NCBI GenBank assembly: GCA_938041615.1
Contig: CALISV010000175.1
Span: 1-5,705, forward strand
Direction: 5' to 3'
Source: an uncultured Campylobacter sp.
GTDB lineage: Bacteria > Campylobacterota > Campylobacteria > Campylobacterales > Campylobacteraceae
Length of the DNA stretch: 5,705 nucleotides
The position numbers were made by a program, and so were the translations under genes. Positions 5,059 through 5,705 of the stretch are shown here, piece by piece (the stretch's first letter is position 1; each line of letters starts with the position of its first letter). The notes under the pieces were generated by a model. The model ran no database searches and was not told the origin of the DNA. It worked only from the letters and a program-made list of their open reading frames with translations.

Positions 5059-5705
5059 CACACGTAACTAACGAAGAGGCGCTCGCGTATCACGAGGGCG
5101 GCAAGATAGAGATAAAAGTAAAAACCCCATGCGCGACGGCTAGAGACCTATCTATGGCGTACACGCCGGGCGTTGCGGTACCTTGTAAAGAGATCGAGGC
5201 CGACAACGAACTAGCCTACAAATACACAAACAAAGCAAATTTAGTAGCCGTCATCACCGACGGTACGGCCGTGCTCGGCCTAGGCGACATCGGCGCGGTA
5301 GCGGGCAAACCCGTGATGGAAGGCAAGGCGGTTTTGTTTAAAAAATTTGCAAACGTAGATGCCTTTGATATCGAGCTAGACGAGCACAATCCAGATAAGA
5401 TCGTAGAGATCTGCAAGGCTCTAGCCCCAACTTTCGGCGGTATAAATTTAGAAGATATCCGCGCTCCAAAGTGCTTTGAGATCGAGCGCAAACTACAAGA
5501 AGCCGTCGATATCCCGGTCATGCACGACGATCAGCACGGTACGGCGATGATAACAAGCGCGGGTATAATAAACGCGATGGAGATTTCGGGCAAAGATATC
5601 TCAAAAATCAAAATCGTAGTTAGCGGCGCGGGCGCGGCTGGTATCGCATGCGCGAAGATGTACAAGGCTCTGGGCGCAAAACACATCGTGATGGTAGATA
5701 GCAAA
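5055..5705 (+). CDS. mez: malic enzyme (malate oxidoreductase, decarboxylating), 3' end outside window
   Basis: The enzyme oxidatively decarboxylates malate to pyruvate and CO2 with NAD or NADP, linking the TCA cycle to pyruvate. The window holds the first 217 codons, roughly half of a prokaryotic malic enzyme of about 400 residues; the frame is open to the edge. Visible features are AYTPGVA (35-41) with the likely catalytic Tyr36, [15 protein letters not shown] (67-81), GKAVLFKKF (90-98) with the likely catalytic Lys91, NLEDI (131-135) with metal ligands Glu133 and Asp134, HDDQHGTA (157-164) with the third ligand Asp159, and the start of the dinucleotide-binding fold [10 protein letters not shown] (189-198). 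Cofactor preference cannot be judged reliably because the strand end that selects NAD or NADP lies at the edge. It is the second gene of the gltX operon with a 4-bp overlap, matching C. jejuni Cj1287c. Confidence 0.96.
   Translation, partial: MTHVTNEEALAYHEGGKIEIKVKTPCATARDLSMAYTPGVAVPCKEIEADNELAYKYTNKANLVAVITDGTAVLGLGDIGAVAGKPVMEGKAVLFKKFANVDAFDIELDEHNPDKIVEICKALAPTFGGINLEDIRAPKCFEIERKLQEAVDIPVMHDDQHGTAMITSAGIINAMEISGKDISKIKIVVSGAGAAGIACAKMYKALGAKHIVMVDSK

Noticed and set aside
4334..5093. Antisense open frames over gltX (81, 88 and 72 codons)
   Set aside because: All are shadows of the strongly supported gltX frame, without family resemblance or start signals.
5216..5521. 101-codon - strand frame
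   Set aside because: It is antisense to the conserved malic enzyme catalytic motifs; Ser/Ala-rich shadow frame.
1..5705. Mobile element, phage, toxin-antitoxin or defence system
   Set aside because: No transposase, integrase, terminal repeats, target duplications or recognisable defence genes; all the strong genes are housekeeping genes in apparently conserved order.

Overview
The window reads as chromosomal housekeeping DNA from a Campylobacter-type epsilonproteobacterium (Campylobacterota). Three things point there. The gene order SurA-like periplasmic protein / glutamyl-tRNA synthetase / malate oxidoreductase matches, from memory, the Cj1289-Cj1288c-Cj1287c block of C. jejuni. The protein sequences are of epsilonproteobacterial type. 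The DNA is also saturated with the hexamer AAATTT (about 48 copies by hand count). The fairly GC-rich genes suggest one of the mid-40s-percent-GC species such as the C. showae/rectus/gracilis group rather than C. jejuni; that species guess is inference only.

Layout, left to right. Bases 1-238 are a non-coding leader. mnmA (239-1255, +) encodes the tRNA-uridine 2-thiolase. A 218-bp gap follows that holds five TCAAATTT repeats. An NTF2/SnoaL-like small protein gene (1474-1956, +) comes next. Convergent to it is a small AT-rich gene (2075-2524, -) that resembles only the C-terminal part of DUF3137 proteins and is probably a 5'-truncated remnant. Two tandem intrinsic terminators (2659-2721, acting on the - strand) separate it from a SurA/PEB4-like periplasmic chaperone gene (2743-3579, -). 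An 87-bp divergent promoter region leads rightwards into gltX (3667-5058, +), whose stop overlaps the start of a malic enzyme gene (5055 to the window end, +, truncated by the window).

The genes fall into three themes. Translation fidelity is covered by MnmA, which thiolates U34 of tRNA-Glu/Gln/Lys, and by GltX, which charges tRNA-Glu. Outer-membrane or periplasmic protein folding is covered by the SurA-like protein. Central carbon metabolism is covered by malic enzyme, which links malate and pyruvate. gltX and the malic enzyme gene are very likely co-transcribed and translationally coupled.

I found no phage, transposon, CRISPR, defence or RNA gene here, and no convincing new multi-gene system. 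The points most worth a second look are the decayed DUF3137-like gene, the dense AAATTT hexamer and its use inside a terminator palindrome, the face-to-face promoters between the chaperone and gltX, and the divergent parvulin domain.
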